DNA from: a virus
Virus record (IMG/VR): IMGVR_UViG_3300048556_000382
Location: 1-21,001 of that record
DNA: 21,001 nucleotides
Direction: 5' to 3' (one strand)
In this document: positions 1 through 5,968 of the stretch, piece after piece
Layout of the letters: every line of letters begins with the position of its first letter
How positions within the stretch are numbered: the first letter of the stretch is position 1
Program-made: the position numbers and the translations under genes
Notes under the pieces: model-generated
Databases searched by the model: none
Told to the model about the DNA's origin: nothing
What the model saw: only the letters and a program-made list of their open reading frames with translations

Positions 1-543
1 GTGCGACATAATGTGTCTAATACGGTGACTGTTGCGCCGCATATGTGGAGTGAAGTAGAAGATTATCTATATGATAACAAAGATTATTTCGCAGGCGTTT
101 CATTCCTTTCGGGTTCTGGTGATAAAGATTTCCATCAAGCTCCAATGACTGAAGTGTTAGATGAAGATGAGATCGTTGCAAAATATGGCAGAGGTGCAAT
201 GTTTGCGGCTGGTTTGATTGTCGATACACGCAAGGGATTTGATAACTTGTGGGAAGCAACAAGTATTGCTCAAATGCCACCAGAATATGCTGGAGAAGTT
301 TCTGATTTACGTGCAGAATGGATTCGTAGGTTTCAGAAGTTTGCAGACAATTATTTCAGTGGAGACACAAAAGAAGCAGAATATTGCTTGAAAGATGTGT
401 TCTTGCTTCATAAGTGGACTAAGATACAGCAGAACTTAAATCCTATCGACTTTAATACACAATTAGAAACTAAAAAGTATACCGATATCGATACTATGGG
501 CGCTGTTGCATGTCAAGGTGGTGCTTGTGAGATCACTTTTTAA
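1..543 (+). CDS. nrdJ: C-terminal part of class II (B12-dependent) ribonucleotide reductase
   Basis: The gene runs off the left edge, so the GTG at position 1 is only where the window starts. Class II reductases convert ribonucleotides to deoxyribonucleotides with adenosylcobalamin and need no oxygen, supplying precursors for phage DNA synthesis. The fragment opens with a stretch (RHNVSNTVTV) followed by YFAGVSFL and a DKDFHQAP segment, which I recognise from the end of the long adenosylcobalamin-dependent reductases. It closes with ACQGGACEITF, whose two cysteines (C-x4-C) match the C-terminal redox pair that re-reduces the active site. A stop at 541-543 lies inside a perfect inverted repeat (540-570). 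The next gene starts about 40 bases later with a good ribosome site. The family call is firm; the rest of the gene, including the radical-site cysteines, is outside the window. Confidence 0.9.
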   Translation: MRHNVSNTVTVAPHMWSEVEDYLYDNKDYFAGVSFLSGSGDKDFHQAPMTEVLDEDEIVAKYGRGAMFAAGLIVDTRKGFDNLWEATSIAQMPPEYAGEVSDLRAEWIRRFQKFADNYFSGDTKEAEYCLKDVFLLHKWTKIQQNLNPIDFNTQLETKKYTDIDTMGAVACQGGACEITF

Positions 544-570
544 TTATTCTAAATACACAAGAATAATTAA
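540..570. repeat. 11-bp inverted repeat (hairpin) over the nrdJ stop codon
   Basis: Positions 540-550 and 560-570 are perfect reverse complements, with a 9-base loop at 551-559. The left arm contains the nrdJ stop and the right arm runs into the AAGGAG ribosome site of the next gene (569-574). The stem is almost all A/T and no U-run follows, so it is not a classic terminator. TCTAAATA (548-555), one mismatch from the T4-type late box, lies across the left arm and loop. A role in RNA processing, 3' end stability or modulating the downstream ribosome site is inference. Confidence 0.55.
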
Positions 571-581
571 GGAGAATACTT

Positions 582-743
582 TTGAAAACATTAGGCTGCA
601 ATGAATGTGCTGGTGAATTTTCGATTGAAACACTAAACAGCGAAGAAGTTCGTTTTTGTCCTGTCTGTGGAGAGGCTCTTGAAGACTTTATAAATATAGA
701 GGAAGAGCTTGACATGGATGAGGATGAATGGTTAGAAGAGTAG
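582..743 (+). CDS. Small zinc-ribbon protein (53 aa)
   Basis: A short gene starting at TTG 582, chosen because AAGGAG (569-574) lies 7 bases upstream and no ATG occurs before residue 45. The product has two CxxC knuckles (C6-x2-C9 and C26-x2-C29, the second within FCPVCG), the pattern of a zinc ribbon, followed by a very acidic tail (residues 40-53, rich in Glu and Asp). Zinc ribbons of this size commonly bind nucleic acid or protein partners; nothing here shows which. The 3' end overlaps the resolvase gene by 16 bases, and a T4-type late box lies within its coding sequence at 689-696. Specific function unknown. Confidence 0.75.
   Translation: MKTLGCNECAGEFSIETLNSEEVRFCPVCGEALEDFINIEEELDMDEDEWLEE
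689..696 (+). promoter_or_regulatory. T4-type late promoter box ahead of the resolvase gene
   Basis: An exact TATAAATA, the consensus of T4 late promoters, lies inside the zinc-ribbon gene and 31 bases before the resolvase start at 728. Initiation would be expected about 5-7 bases downstream, near 702. The box sits in the loop of an imperfect 8-bp inverted repeat (673-680 with 703-710, one G-U pair), so late transcripts would lack the left arm. Late expression suits a resolvase, since T4 endonuclease VII is also made late. Confidence 0.6.
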
Positions 744-1288
744 GTGGAATTGATTATAGTTTAACATGCCCAGCGGTATGTATTTACGAAGGCGAGAAGG
801 AAGATTTTGATTTTGAAAATTGTCAACTTTTCTTTCTTGCCAACCAAAAAAAATATGAGGATTTTCAGTATAAGAATATTGAGGGTTCTCAACAAATAAA
901 AAAATACGAATTGCCAGAAGAAAGATATGACTTTATATCGGATTGGGCAATGGACATTTTAATTTCCCACAATATAGAAGACATAGCAATAGAAGATTAT
1001 AGCTACGGATCTCAGGGAAAAGTTTTTCATATTGCAGAAAATACTGGTTTATTGAAATGGAAGATGTGGAATGCTGATATGAATTATAGTTTACTGGCCC
1101 CAACAGTAATAAAAAAGTTTGCAACTGGTAAAGGTAATGCAAACAAAGAAAAGATGTATGAATCATTTTTGATGGAGACATCTAGAAATCTCAACGAAGA
1201 ATTAGAAATAAAATCAGAAAAGATAGGAAATCCTGTCTCTGATATTGTAGATTCGTTCTACATTTGTAAAATGGCACTTGATATATAA
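728..1288 (+). CDS. RuvC-like Holliday junction resolvase
   Basis: Predicted RNase H-fold endonuclease that cuts four-way DNA junctions, needed to debranch replicated and recombined phage DNA before packaging. The 186-residue length is close to bacterial RuvC. The acidic residues fall in the expected order: D9 in GIDYS on strand 1, E89 in IAIEDYSYG on strand 4, and D172 and D175 in the C-terminal SDIVDSFYIC helix. The segment around residues 127-140 (PTVIKKFATGKGNANK) matches the RuvC region in which the substrate-binding loop precedes the last helix. The start at ATG 728 has GAGG at 719-722 and overlaps the zinc-ribbon gene. T4 itself uses an unrelated resolvase (endonuclease VII, gene 49), so this would be a functional replacement. 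Family call confident; junction specificity inferred. Confidence 0.85.
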   Translation: MVRRVGGIDYSLTCPAVCIYEGEKEDFDFENCQLFFLANQKKYEDFQYKNIEGSQQIKKYELPEERYDFISDWAMDILISHNIEDIAIEDYSYGSQGKVFHIAENTGLLKWKMWNADMNYSLLAPTVIKKFATGKGNANKEKMYESFLMETSRNLNEELEIKSEKIGNPVSDIVDSFYICKMALDI

Positions 1289-1299
1289 AGGAGATAATT

Positions 1300-1449
1300 T
1301 TGTCAAGAGATATAATTGAAAAAGAAGATCGTATAGCAATGAATGAGTGGTTGAAGAACAATAAGGTTTCTGTATGCCCTCCATATTTAAAGACGGATGA
1401 TGAATTGATAGTCATGAAACATCCCAGAAAAAAGAAAAAGAGCTCTTGA
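1300..1449 (+). CDS. Small hypothetical protein (49 aa), basic C-terminus
   Basis: The TTG start at 1300 has AAAGGAG (1287-1293) a standard distance upstream, overlapping the end of the resolvase gene, which supports a real translated gene. The product begins MSRDIIEKEDRIAMNEWLKNN and ends in a Lys/Arg cluster followed by two serines, suggesting a short helical protein that might contact nucleic acid. I recognise no family. Its TGA stop (1447-1449) lies inside the TTGACA of the next promoter, so gene end and promoter are fused. The last codons form a 10-bp palindrome, AAGAGCTCTT (1438-1447), that runs into that -35 element. Confidence 0.6.
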   Translation: MSRDIIEKEDRIAMNEWLKNNKVSVCPPYLKTDDELIVMKHPRKKKKSS

Positions 1450-1474
1450 CATCCGACATCACATTTGGTATATT
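1446..1474 (+). promoter_or_regulatory. Sigma70-type promoter P1
   Basis: A perfect TTGACA (1446-1451), a 17-bp spacer and TATATT (1469-1474) predict a strong host sigma70 promoter, with initiation near 1481 and a leader of about 25 bases before ATG 1505. The upstream gene's TGA stop is the central TGA of the -35 box. Three more promoters of the same build occur at 2397, 4930 and 5331. Confidence 0.85.
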
Positions 1475-1504
1475 AAGTTGTAACAAAGAGAAAGATGATT
1501 CGAT

Positions 1505-1846
1505 ATGACACAGACTGATACAGAATTTATGACAGAAATGAACTACTTTGACACATATGGTGACAGTTGTGAATTTTCTACACGGTGGTCTATGTACGGC
1601 GAAAATATTCAAATGGACAATGAACATCCTTTCAAAACCCCTATGGTAATTCAAAACAAATGTGATGTATGGGGATATGATGCCTCTGCAATATGTACTG
1701 GAAAAACTTGGGGAGATATATGGCAGGCCTGTGATGCAGTCATACGCAATTCATATGATAACGAAGGAAACCAAGACCATCATATCTTTATTGAAGATTT
1801 AGAATCTGTTGGTGATGGTGTTTGGGATTTGGTGACTGGTTCATGA
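1505..1846 (+). CDS. Hypothetical protein (113 aa), first gene after promoter P1
   Basis: The ATG at 1505 lies about 25 bases after the expected start of transcription from P1, with an AAAGAGAAAG purine stretch as ribosome site. The protein is acidic and aromatic-rich (YFDTYGDSCEF near residue 14, GYDASAICTG near 57) and ends in a Gly/Asp segment. No signal peptide, membrane segment or recognised domain is visible. Position directly behind a strong sigma70-type promoter suggests early expression, when T4-like phages make many small host-takeover proteins; that is inference. The stop (1844-1846) overlaps the next gene's ATG in an ATGA arrangement, indicating translational coupling. Confidence 0.7.
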   Translation: MTQTDTEFMTEMNYFDTYGDSCEFSTRWSMYGENIQMDNEHPFKTPMVIQNKCDVWGYDASAICTGKTWGDIWQACDAVIRNSYDNEGNQDHHIFIEDLESVGDGVWDLVTGS

Positions 1847-2400
1847 ATATTTTTCGACTTAATGATGACCCTCTAATCGCAGCAAGAGAGCAATGCGACA
1901 AGCATGTAGTCAAAATGATCGTAGAGAGTGGCCAAATGCTCTCTACGACACATCGTATGCATGATGGGCGGTTGACTAAACGACCGTCTAAATCGGGCAA
2001 GACGATGGTGAAATACTATGTACATCCGCAAGAAGATATGGAAGATATTTTATACAAGGCTGTACATTTTAATCATCCGTCTACTGTGTGGACAGGTGAA
2101 TCTAAACAAAATTATATGTGGCACTTCAGACATTTTGTAGAATTATGCCATGAATATTCTTATCGATATGGAAAAGTACATGAGACAGAAAAACTTATTC
2201 CATATCTCGCAACTCCACCTAAGAACGTAACTACATGGGAAGAAACTCCATTTAAATTGGCCATGAAGTCAAATCCAGAGTGTATGTTTCCAGAAGATCC
2301 AGTCAAGTCTTACAGATTATTCTATCAGACAAAACAAGATCGTTTCAAGATGGTGTGGAGCAAACGACAGATTCCAGAATGGTTTCGAAAAAGTCCTTGA
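1843..2400 (+). CDS. Conserved phage protein of unknown function (185 aa)
   Basis: I chose ATG 1843 over an in-frame TTG at 1822 because it forms an ATGA junction with the preceding stop and gives the N-terminus MNIFRLNDDP. The pattern of that N-terminus, then CDKHVVKMIVESGQMLSTTHR (residues 19-39) and later NHPSTVW and YRYGK, is one I associate with a conserved uncharacterised protein in marine T4-like phages. The many invariant-looking His, Cys and Glu residues (DKHVVKMIVES, AVHFNHPS, HFRHFVELCHEY) would suit a metal-binding or catalytic helical protein, but no function is established to my knowledge. The TGA stop lies inside the TTGACA of promoter P2. Confidence 0.75.
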   Translation: MNIFRLNDDPLIAAREQCDKHVVKMIVESGQMLSTTHRMHDGRLTKRPSKSGKTMVKYYVHPQEDMEDILYKAVHFNHPSTVWTGESKQNYMWHFRHFVELCHEYSYRYGKVHETEKLIPYLATPPKNVTTWEETPFKLAMKSNPECMFPEDPVKSYRLFYQTKQDRFKMVWSKRQIPEWFRKSP

Positions 2401-2425
2401 CAAACCCTTGTGAATGTGTTATAAG
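2397..2425 (+). promoter_or_regulatory. Sigma70-type promoter P2 ahead of rnh
   Basis: TTGACA (2397-2402), a 17-bp spacer and TATAAG (2420-2425) precede the rnh start at 2456. Expected initiation is near 2432, giving a leader of about 24 bases with GAGATAA as a modest ribosome site. As at P1, the upstream stop codon (TGA 2398-2400) lies within the -35 hexamer. Confidence 0.8.
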
Positions 2426-2455
2426 TAATAATGTAAACAATATAGAGATAAAACT

Positions 2456-3358
2456 ATGATCTTGATAGACCTAAGTCAAGTTATTATATCGAACCTAATG
2501 ACCCAAGTGGGCCCTAAAACGGATGAAATCGATGAAGGCTTGATTCGACACATGATACTTAATAGTATTTTGAAAGTCAAAAAGAAGCATGCAGCAGAGT
2601 ATGGAAATATTGTAATCTGTTGTGATAATAAAAACTACTGGAGAAAGGATGTATATCCTTACTACAAATTTTCACGAAAGAAAGAGCGTGAATCTTCTGG
2701 TATTGATTGGAGTCTCATCTTCAATACAATGAATGAAATGAAATCTGATCTGCGTGAAACGTTTCCTTATAAGATTATCGAAACAGAACGTGCAGAGGCT
2801 GATGATATCATTGCTACATTGACACAAACCTATGCACCCTTTGAAAAAATCCTTATCATGTCTAGTGATAAAGACTTCAAGCAGCTGCAGAAGTATCCTA
2901 ATGTTTCTCAGTATAGTCCTATACAAAAGAAATTTCTAGTAGAAAAGAATCCTCAGAAGTATCTGCGTGAACATATTATTCGTGGAGATAAATCAGATGG
3001 TGTTCCCAATTTCTTGAGCGATGATGAAGTGTTTGTAGAAAATCGCAGACAAAAACCCATCACTAAAAAGAATATTACTGAATGGCTAGACCTGTCTAGA
3101 AATCCCGAAGATTTTTGTGATGCAAATATGCTAAAACGATGGAAGCGCAATGAGTCTCTTGTAGACTTAACTAAAGTTCCCGATGAAATTAGAAGTAACA
3201 TTCTAGAACAATTTGAAAACGATCCAAAAGGAGACATGAAGAAAGTATTTGACTATTTTATAAAGAATCGTATGATGTTATTGATGGAAGAAATTGATGC
3301 ATTCAAGGAACAGAAATATAAATCTTATCATGATTTAGATGTAATGAGGACAGCATGA
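2456..3358 (+). CDS. rnh: T4-type RNase H (5'-3' exonuclease / flap nuclease)
   Basis: Homologue of T4 RNase H, a FEN-family nuclease that removes RNA primers and adjoining DNA from lagging-strand fragments. The 300-residue length matches the T4 protein (305). Landmarks shared with T4 occur in order: LIDLSQ (residues 3-8, first metal Asp), RHMILNSI (31-38), CCDNKNYWRKDVYPYYK (residues 55-71), the EADD cluster near 119 and SSDKDFKQLQKYPNVSQYSP (residues 141-160). IIRGDKSDGVPN (near 174) carries the helix-hairpin Asp residues, and the C-terminal KKVFDYFIKNRM resembles the T4 end. It stands alone behind promoter P2 and overlaps the next gene by an ATGA junction. The family assignment is very secure. 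Confidence 0.95.
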   Translation: MILIDLSQVIISNLMTQVGPKTDEIDEGLIRHMILNSILKVKKKHAAEYGNIVICCDNKNYWRKDVYPYYKFSRKKERESSGIDWSLIFNTMNEMKSDLRETFPYKIIETERAEADDIIATLTQTYAPFEKILIMSSDKDFKQLQKYPNVSQYSPIQKKFLVEKNPQKYLREHIIRGDKSDGVPNFLSDDEVFVENRRQKPITKKNITEWLDLSRNPEDFCDANMLKRWKRNESLVDLTKVPDEIRSNILEQFENDPKGDMKKVFDYFIKNRMMLLMEEIDAFKEQKYKSYHDLDVMRTA

Positions 3359-3552
3359 AAGAAAAGAATAGGAACTACAAGTGTTACTCCAAAGTAACTC
3401 CAATCGTTTTTCGTGACCATTGTTATGGTTTCGAAGTAAAAGTAACCGAAGTCAATAGTGTTTGGTCACAAGACGGCCGCTCAGTGATTTCTAAAAAGTT
3501 CTTTGTTGATGAGACAAAGGCAACTGAATACGCAGATAGCGTTAGAGTATAA
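3355..3552 (+). CDS. Hypothetical protein (65 aa)
   Basis: The ATG at 3355 overlaps the rnh stop (ATGA), so it is probably translated by coupling with rnh. The product is small and basic at its N-terminus (MKEKNRNYKCYSK), then reads as alternating strands (YGFEVKVTEVNSVW, SVISKKFFVDE) with a short C-terminal helix, suggesting a compact beta-rich fold. I see no signal peptide, membrane segment or known domain. The gene ends 6 bases before the first tRNA, so the tRNAs could be cut from the same transcript. Confidence 0.65.
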   Translation: MKEKNRNYKCYSKVTPIVFRDHCYGFEVKVTEVNSVWSQDGRSVISKKFFVDETKATEYADSVRV

Positions 3553-3558
3553 TAGGTC

Positions 3559-3643
3559 GGCCGCGTGATGGAATGGTAGACATAACAGACTTAAAATCTG
3601 TGGCCTTAACGGCGTGGCGGTTCGAGTCCGCCCGCGGCTACCA
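3559..3643 (+). tRNA. tRNA-Leu (anticodon UAA)
   Basis: The full cloverleaf can be drawn by hand. The acceptor stem is GGCCGCG with CGCGGCT (first pair G-U). The anticodon stem is ACAGA/TCTGT around loop CTTAAAA, with anticodon TAA at 3592-3594. A variable arm follows, as expected for leucine, then the T arm GGCGG-TTCGAGT-CCGCC, and the CCA is encoded (3641-3643). It reads UUA, the leucine codon favoured in AT-rich genes, so it probably supports translation of phage messages. No integrase or attachment duplication is seen beside it. Confidence 0.93.
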
Positions 3644-3644
3644 T

Positions 3645-3719
3645 GCGCCTGTAGTTCAACGGTAGAACCTGCCGCTCATAACGGTTATGTTGTCAGTTCG
3701 AATCTGGCCGGGCGTACCA
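3645..3719 (+). tRNA. tRNA with CAU anticodon (Met or Ile2)
   Basis: It begins one base after the leucine tRNA. The acceptor stem GCGCCTG pairs with CGGGCGT through two G-U pairs, the D stem is GTTC/GAAC, and the T arm is GTCAG-TTCGAAT-CTGGC. The anticodon loop CTCATAA (3675-3681) gives anticodon CAT, and CCA is encoded at 3717-3719. The anticodon stem is weak (one G-U and one U-U at its base). A CAU tRNA may be elongator methionine or, if its C is modified to lysidine, isoleucine for AUA, a codon common in AT-rich phages. The sequence alone does not decide. Confidence 0.88.
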
Positions 3720-3735
3720 TTTTATAAGTGAAGAT

Positions 3736-4416
3736 ATGAAAAATACACCATATGATAATGATAACTATGCTGAGATGTATGATAAAAGATATTTACATGC
3801 ACCGAGCACTAAGCAGATCATTAATTATGAATTGGAAATCTTAGAAGAATTTATGGTGAATAAATCTTCTTGGATGGATGTTGCATGTGGAACTGGATAT
3901 GAACTAAGAAATGCATCTGGAAATATTTCTAGATATGGATTAGATCAATCTTCAAAGATGATAGACGTTGCACTAAAAAGAAATGGCCACAAAGTAGATT
4001 TTACAATTGACAATTTACTAAGCCATGTAGTAGAACGTAACTATGATTTAGTGACAAATTTTTGGTATGGGTATATTCACCAATCTTCTTTAGAAGAGGT
4101 AGAAATATTTTTCAAAAAAATGGTTGAAATGACAAAAAATAGGGGAGATATATTTGTAGCGATCTGCAATCCTTGGGGAATATTCAGCAACTATGAATAC
4201 AAATGGGATTCGATTTATAATAATAATGATATGACACTTGATGCAATTGTTTGGTCTTCTAAAATAAAAGATACCACGCACGAATATAAGCATTGTCATG
4301 CTCCCCATCCACAATTAATATGTAACTGGATATCTCCACATTTTGAAGAAACGATACGAGTGGACTATCCCACAGAACCGAAAAGATTCGGATTTTTATT
4401 TAAACAAAAAAGGTGA
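3736..4416 (+). CDS. Class I SAM-dependent methyltransferase (226 aa)
   Basis: Predicted methyltransferase of the Rossmann-like class I fold. Motif I is WMDVACGTGYE (residues 46-56), the glycine loop that binds S-adenosylmethionine. It is followed by the acidic post-I strand YGLDQSSKMIDVA (from about residue 67), where D70 would hold the ribose. A motif IV-like YDLVTNFWYGYIH follows near residue 98. The N-terminal YDNDNYAEMYDKRY resembles the lead helix of small-molecule or lipid methyltransferases rather than DNA methylases, and there is no DPPY-type motif or target recognition domain. Substrate unknown; surface sugar or small-metabolite methylation is possible. The gene lies 16 bases after the tRNAs and 5 bases before the glycine-zipper gene, so it probably shares their transcript. 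Confidence 0.8.
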   Translation: MKNTPYDNDNYAEMYDKRYLHAPSTKQIINYELEILEEFMVNKSSWMDVACGTGYELRNASGNISRYGLDQSSKMIDVALKRNGHKVDFTIDNLLSHVVERNYDLVTNFWYGYIHQSSLEEVEIFFKKMVEMTKNRGDIFVAICNPWGIFSNYEYKWDSIYNNNDMTLDAIVWSSKIKDTTHEYKHCHAPHPQLICNWISPHFEETIRVDYPTEPKRFGFLFKQKR

Positions 4417-4421
4417 AGAAG

Positions 4422-4925
4422 ATGAAAAACTATATTATTGCCACAGCATTGGCCACATTCGCAACACAAGCAATTGCAGCAGAGTATGCAACAATTACTA
4501 ATGTTTCTCCTAATTATCGACAAGAAACTGTTAACACACCAATTCAACGATGTGATATTGTAGATGTTCCAGTCTATGGAAATGTTGGTGGTGGTAATGG
4601 TGCCAGTTCCAGTGACATTCTTGGTGGAATGATTATCGGTGGATTGCTTGGTGGAACCGCATCTGGAAAAGATAGTGGTGCTGCTGCAGGAGCAGTTATT
4701 GGTGGATTGATTGCAAATGATAATGCAAATCGTCCAAAGCAGGGAATTGTTGGGTACAAGCAACAGCAACAATGTACTACTGAATATCAGTCAACAATTA
4801 CTAATGTAGTCAAGAACTACACCATTCGGTATGATTGGAATGGTATTGTTGGAAAAAGCTACACATATAACAAATACAATGTAGGTGATAGAATTCCAGT
4901 AACTATTACAATTAATGCTAATTAG
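4422..4925 (+). CDS. Exported glycine-zipper 2TM-domain protein (167 aa)
   Basis: I chose ATG 4422 over GTG 4413 because AGGTGAAG sits just upstream and the ATG start gives a clean signal peptide (residues 1-19, cut after AIA). The mature protein has the layout of the glycine-zipper '17 kDa antigen-like' envelope proteins. It opens with a YATITNV strand, then the GGMIIGGLLGG and GAAAGAVIGGLIAN zipper (about residues 66-98). A closing half follows with CTTEYQ and a YTIRYDWNGIVGKSYTYN strand ending in VGDRIPVTI. It should act in the periplasm or outer membrane. The role in a phage is unknown; envelope modification or superinfection exclusion are guesses. It has no lipobox. Its TAG stop starts the repeated block that includes promoter P3. 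Confidence 0.8.
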   Translation: MKNYIIATALATFATQAIAAEYATITNVSPNYRQETVNTPIQRCDIVDVPVYGNVGGGNGASSSDILGGMIIGGLLGGTASGKDSGAAAGAVIGGLIANDNANRPKQGIVGYKQQQQCTTEYQSTITNVVKNYTIRYDWNGIVGKSYTYNKYNVGDRIPVTITINAN

Positions 4926-4929
4926 GCCC

Positions 4930-4958
4930 TTGACATTTCGCTTCGAATCGATTATATT
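4930..4958 (+). promoter_or_regulatory. Sigma70-type promoter P3 with spacer dyad
   Basis: TTGACA (4930-4935), a 17-bp spacer and TATATT (4953-4958) precede ATG 4991. The block from the TAG stop (4923) through TAGGCCCTTGACATTTC is repeated exactly at 5324-5340, making P3 and P4 sister promoters. The spacer holds the dyad TCGA-A-TCGA (4943-4951), a possible operator. A good ribosome site (AAAAGGA) lies before the start codon. Confidence 0.85.
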
Positions 4959-4990
4959 ATATATGTAATCAAGAGAAAAGGAATCATATT

Positions 4991-5326
4991 ATGAACACTC
5001 AAATCGAAACCCTTTTAGAAAACATCAAACAAGACTATTTCAATTGGACTAGTCGAAACGGTACTAAAGAATTGTCTGAACATAACTATACGATGATCGA
5101 ACAATTCAATGATGGATTAACTGTTAATGTTGGCAGTAAATATATCAAAGTTGTATCTGGTAGTAGTGTTTGGGGATTTGTTGTCAACACTGAAAATGAC
5201 AAAAAATTCAAAAATGGTGATATTCTAAAAGCAGCTGGTTGGAAAACCCCAGCTCGGAATGCTGCTCGGGGAAATGTTTTTGAAGATTACAGTATTGCAT
5301 GGACAGGGCCTCATTATTTGAAATAG
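4991..5326 (+). CDS. Conserved small phage protein (111 aa)
   Basis: First gene after promoter P3. The C-terminal third (GDILKAAGWKTPARNAARG from about residue 76, then YSIAWTGPHYLK) is a pattern I recognise from small uncharacterised proteins common in marine T4-like phages. The N-terminal half is helical (residues 1-20), then beta-rich (DGLTVNVGSKYIKVV, SSVWGFVV). There is no signal peptide, membrane segment or catalytic motif. It is a soluble, single-domain protein of unknown role, expected early given its promoter. Its TAG stop opens the second copy of the repeated promoter block. Confidence 0.75.
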   Translation: MNTQIETLLENIKQDYFNWTSRNGTKELSEHNYTMIEQFNDGLTVNVGSKYIKVVSGSSVWGFVVNTENDKKFKNGDILKAAGWKTPARNAARGNVFEDYSIAWTGPHYLK

Positions 5327-5330
5327 GCCC

Positions 5331-5359
5331 TTGACATTTCATTACGAATCGTTTATAGT
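5331..5359 (+). promoter_or_regulatory. Sigma70-type promoter P4 with spacer dyad
   Basis: TTGACA (5331-5336), a 17-bp spacer and TATAGT (5354-5359) precede ATG 5384, leaving a short leader. The first 17 bases from the TAG stop (5324) are identical to P3. The spacer dyad is ACGA-A-TCGT (5344-5352): compared with P3 both outer bases have changed together and symmetry is kept, as a protein-binding palindrome would require. Confidence 0.85.
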
Positions 5360-5383
5360 ATAGGAGTAATAAGAAAGAAAATA

Positions 5384-5968
5384 ATGATAGCTCAAAAAAA
5401 TAAAACAATATTAGTTGACTGTGACGGCGTTCTCCTTGATTGGGAGTACGCCTTTGACTGTTGGATGCACCGGCATGGATATAGTGTCGAAGTTGAAGAC
5501 GAATACAAAATGAATATCAAGTATGGACTTGAGAAATCTGAAGCCAAACGGTTGGTGCGGATGTTCAATGAATCTGCTTGGATTCGGAAATTGCCTCCCC
5601 TTCGGGATGCGATTAAATATGTGAAAAAACTTCATGAAGAACATGGATATATTTTTCATGCGATTACTAGTTTAAGTAACGATCAATATTCACAACACTT
5701 ACGGACTAAAAACCTTCGGGAATTGTTCGGCGATAGTGTCTTTGAACGGTATGTTTACCTTGACACTGGTGCTGACAAAGATGAAGCTTTGTTAGAGTAT
5801 TCTGGTTGTGGATGTTATTGGGTAGAAGATAAACCTGAGAACGCAGACCTTGGTTTGCGGATGGGTTTAGAGAGTCTTCTGGTTGCTCATGGACACAATG
5901 CTTACTATTCTGGTGATGCAATTCGGGTTCAAAACTGGAAAGAAATCTATGGGTTGATTACTGGTTAA
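5384..5968 (+). CDS. HAD-superfamily phosphatase, nucleotidase-like (194 aa)
   Basis: Predicted phosphoaspartate-forming hydrolase. Motif I is LVDCDGVLLDW, with nucleophile D12 and acid D14. Motif II is the T/S in AITSLSND (near residue 94). A motif III lysine lies in ADKDEAL, and motif IV is WVEDKPENADLG (near residue 147), with the metal-binding Asp. The size and the 'DGVLLDW' start resemble deoxyribonucleotidases and phage HAD enzymes that remove 5' phosphates from nucleotides, which would fit the neighbouring nucleotide-metabolism genes; substrate is inference. It is driven by promoter P4. Its stop overlaps the stop of the convergent tail-fibre gene (shared TTAA, 5965-5968), so there is no room for an intervening terminator. 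Confidence 0.85.
   Translation: MIAQKNKTILVDCDGVLLDWEYAFDCWMHRHGYSVEVEDEYKMNIKYGLEKSEAKRLVRMFNESAWIRKLPPLRDAIKYVKKLHEEHGYIFHAITSLSNDQYSQHLRTKNLRELFGDSVFERYVYLDTGADKDEALLEYSGCGCYWVEDKPENADLGLRMGLESLLVAHGHNAYYSGDAIRVQNWKEIYGLITG

Noticed and set aside
3317-3324. TATAAATC as a late promoter for the 65-aa gene
   Set aside because: One mismatch at the last position inside rnh coding sequence with no other support; such matches are frequent in AT-rich DNA.
3559-3719. tRNA cluster as a prophage attachment site
   Set aside because: No integrase, no direct repeat of the tRNA ends, and the T4-like gene content suggests a lytic phage carrying its own tRNAs.
4365-4772. Minus-strand 135-aa open frame opposite the glycine-zipper gene
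   Set aside because: Cys/Asn-rich shadow of the plus-strand gene, which has a signal peptide, ribosome site and family match.
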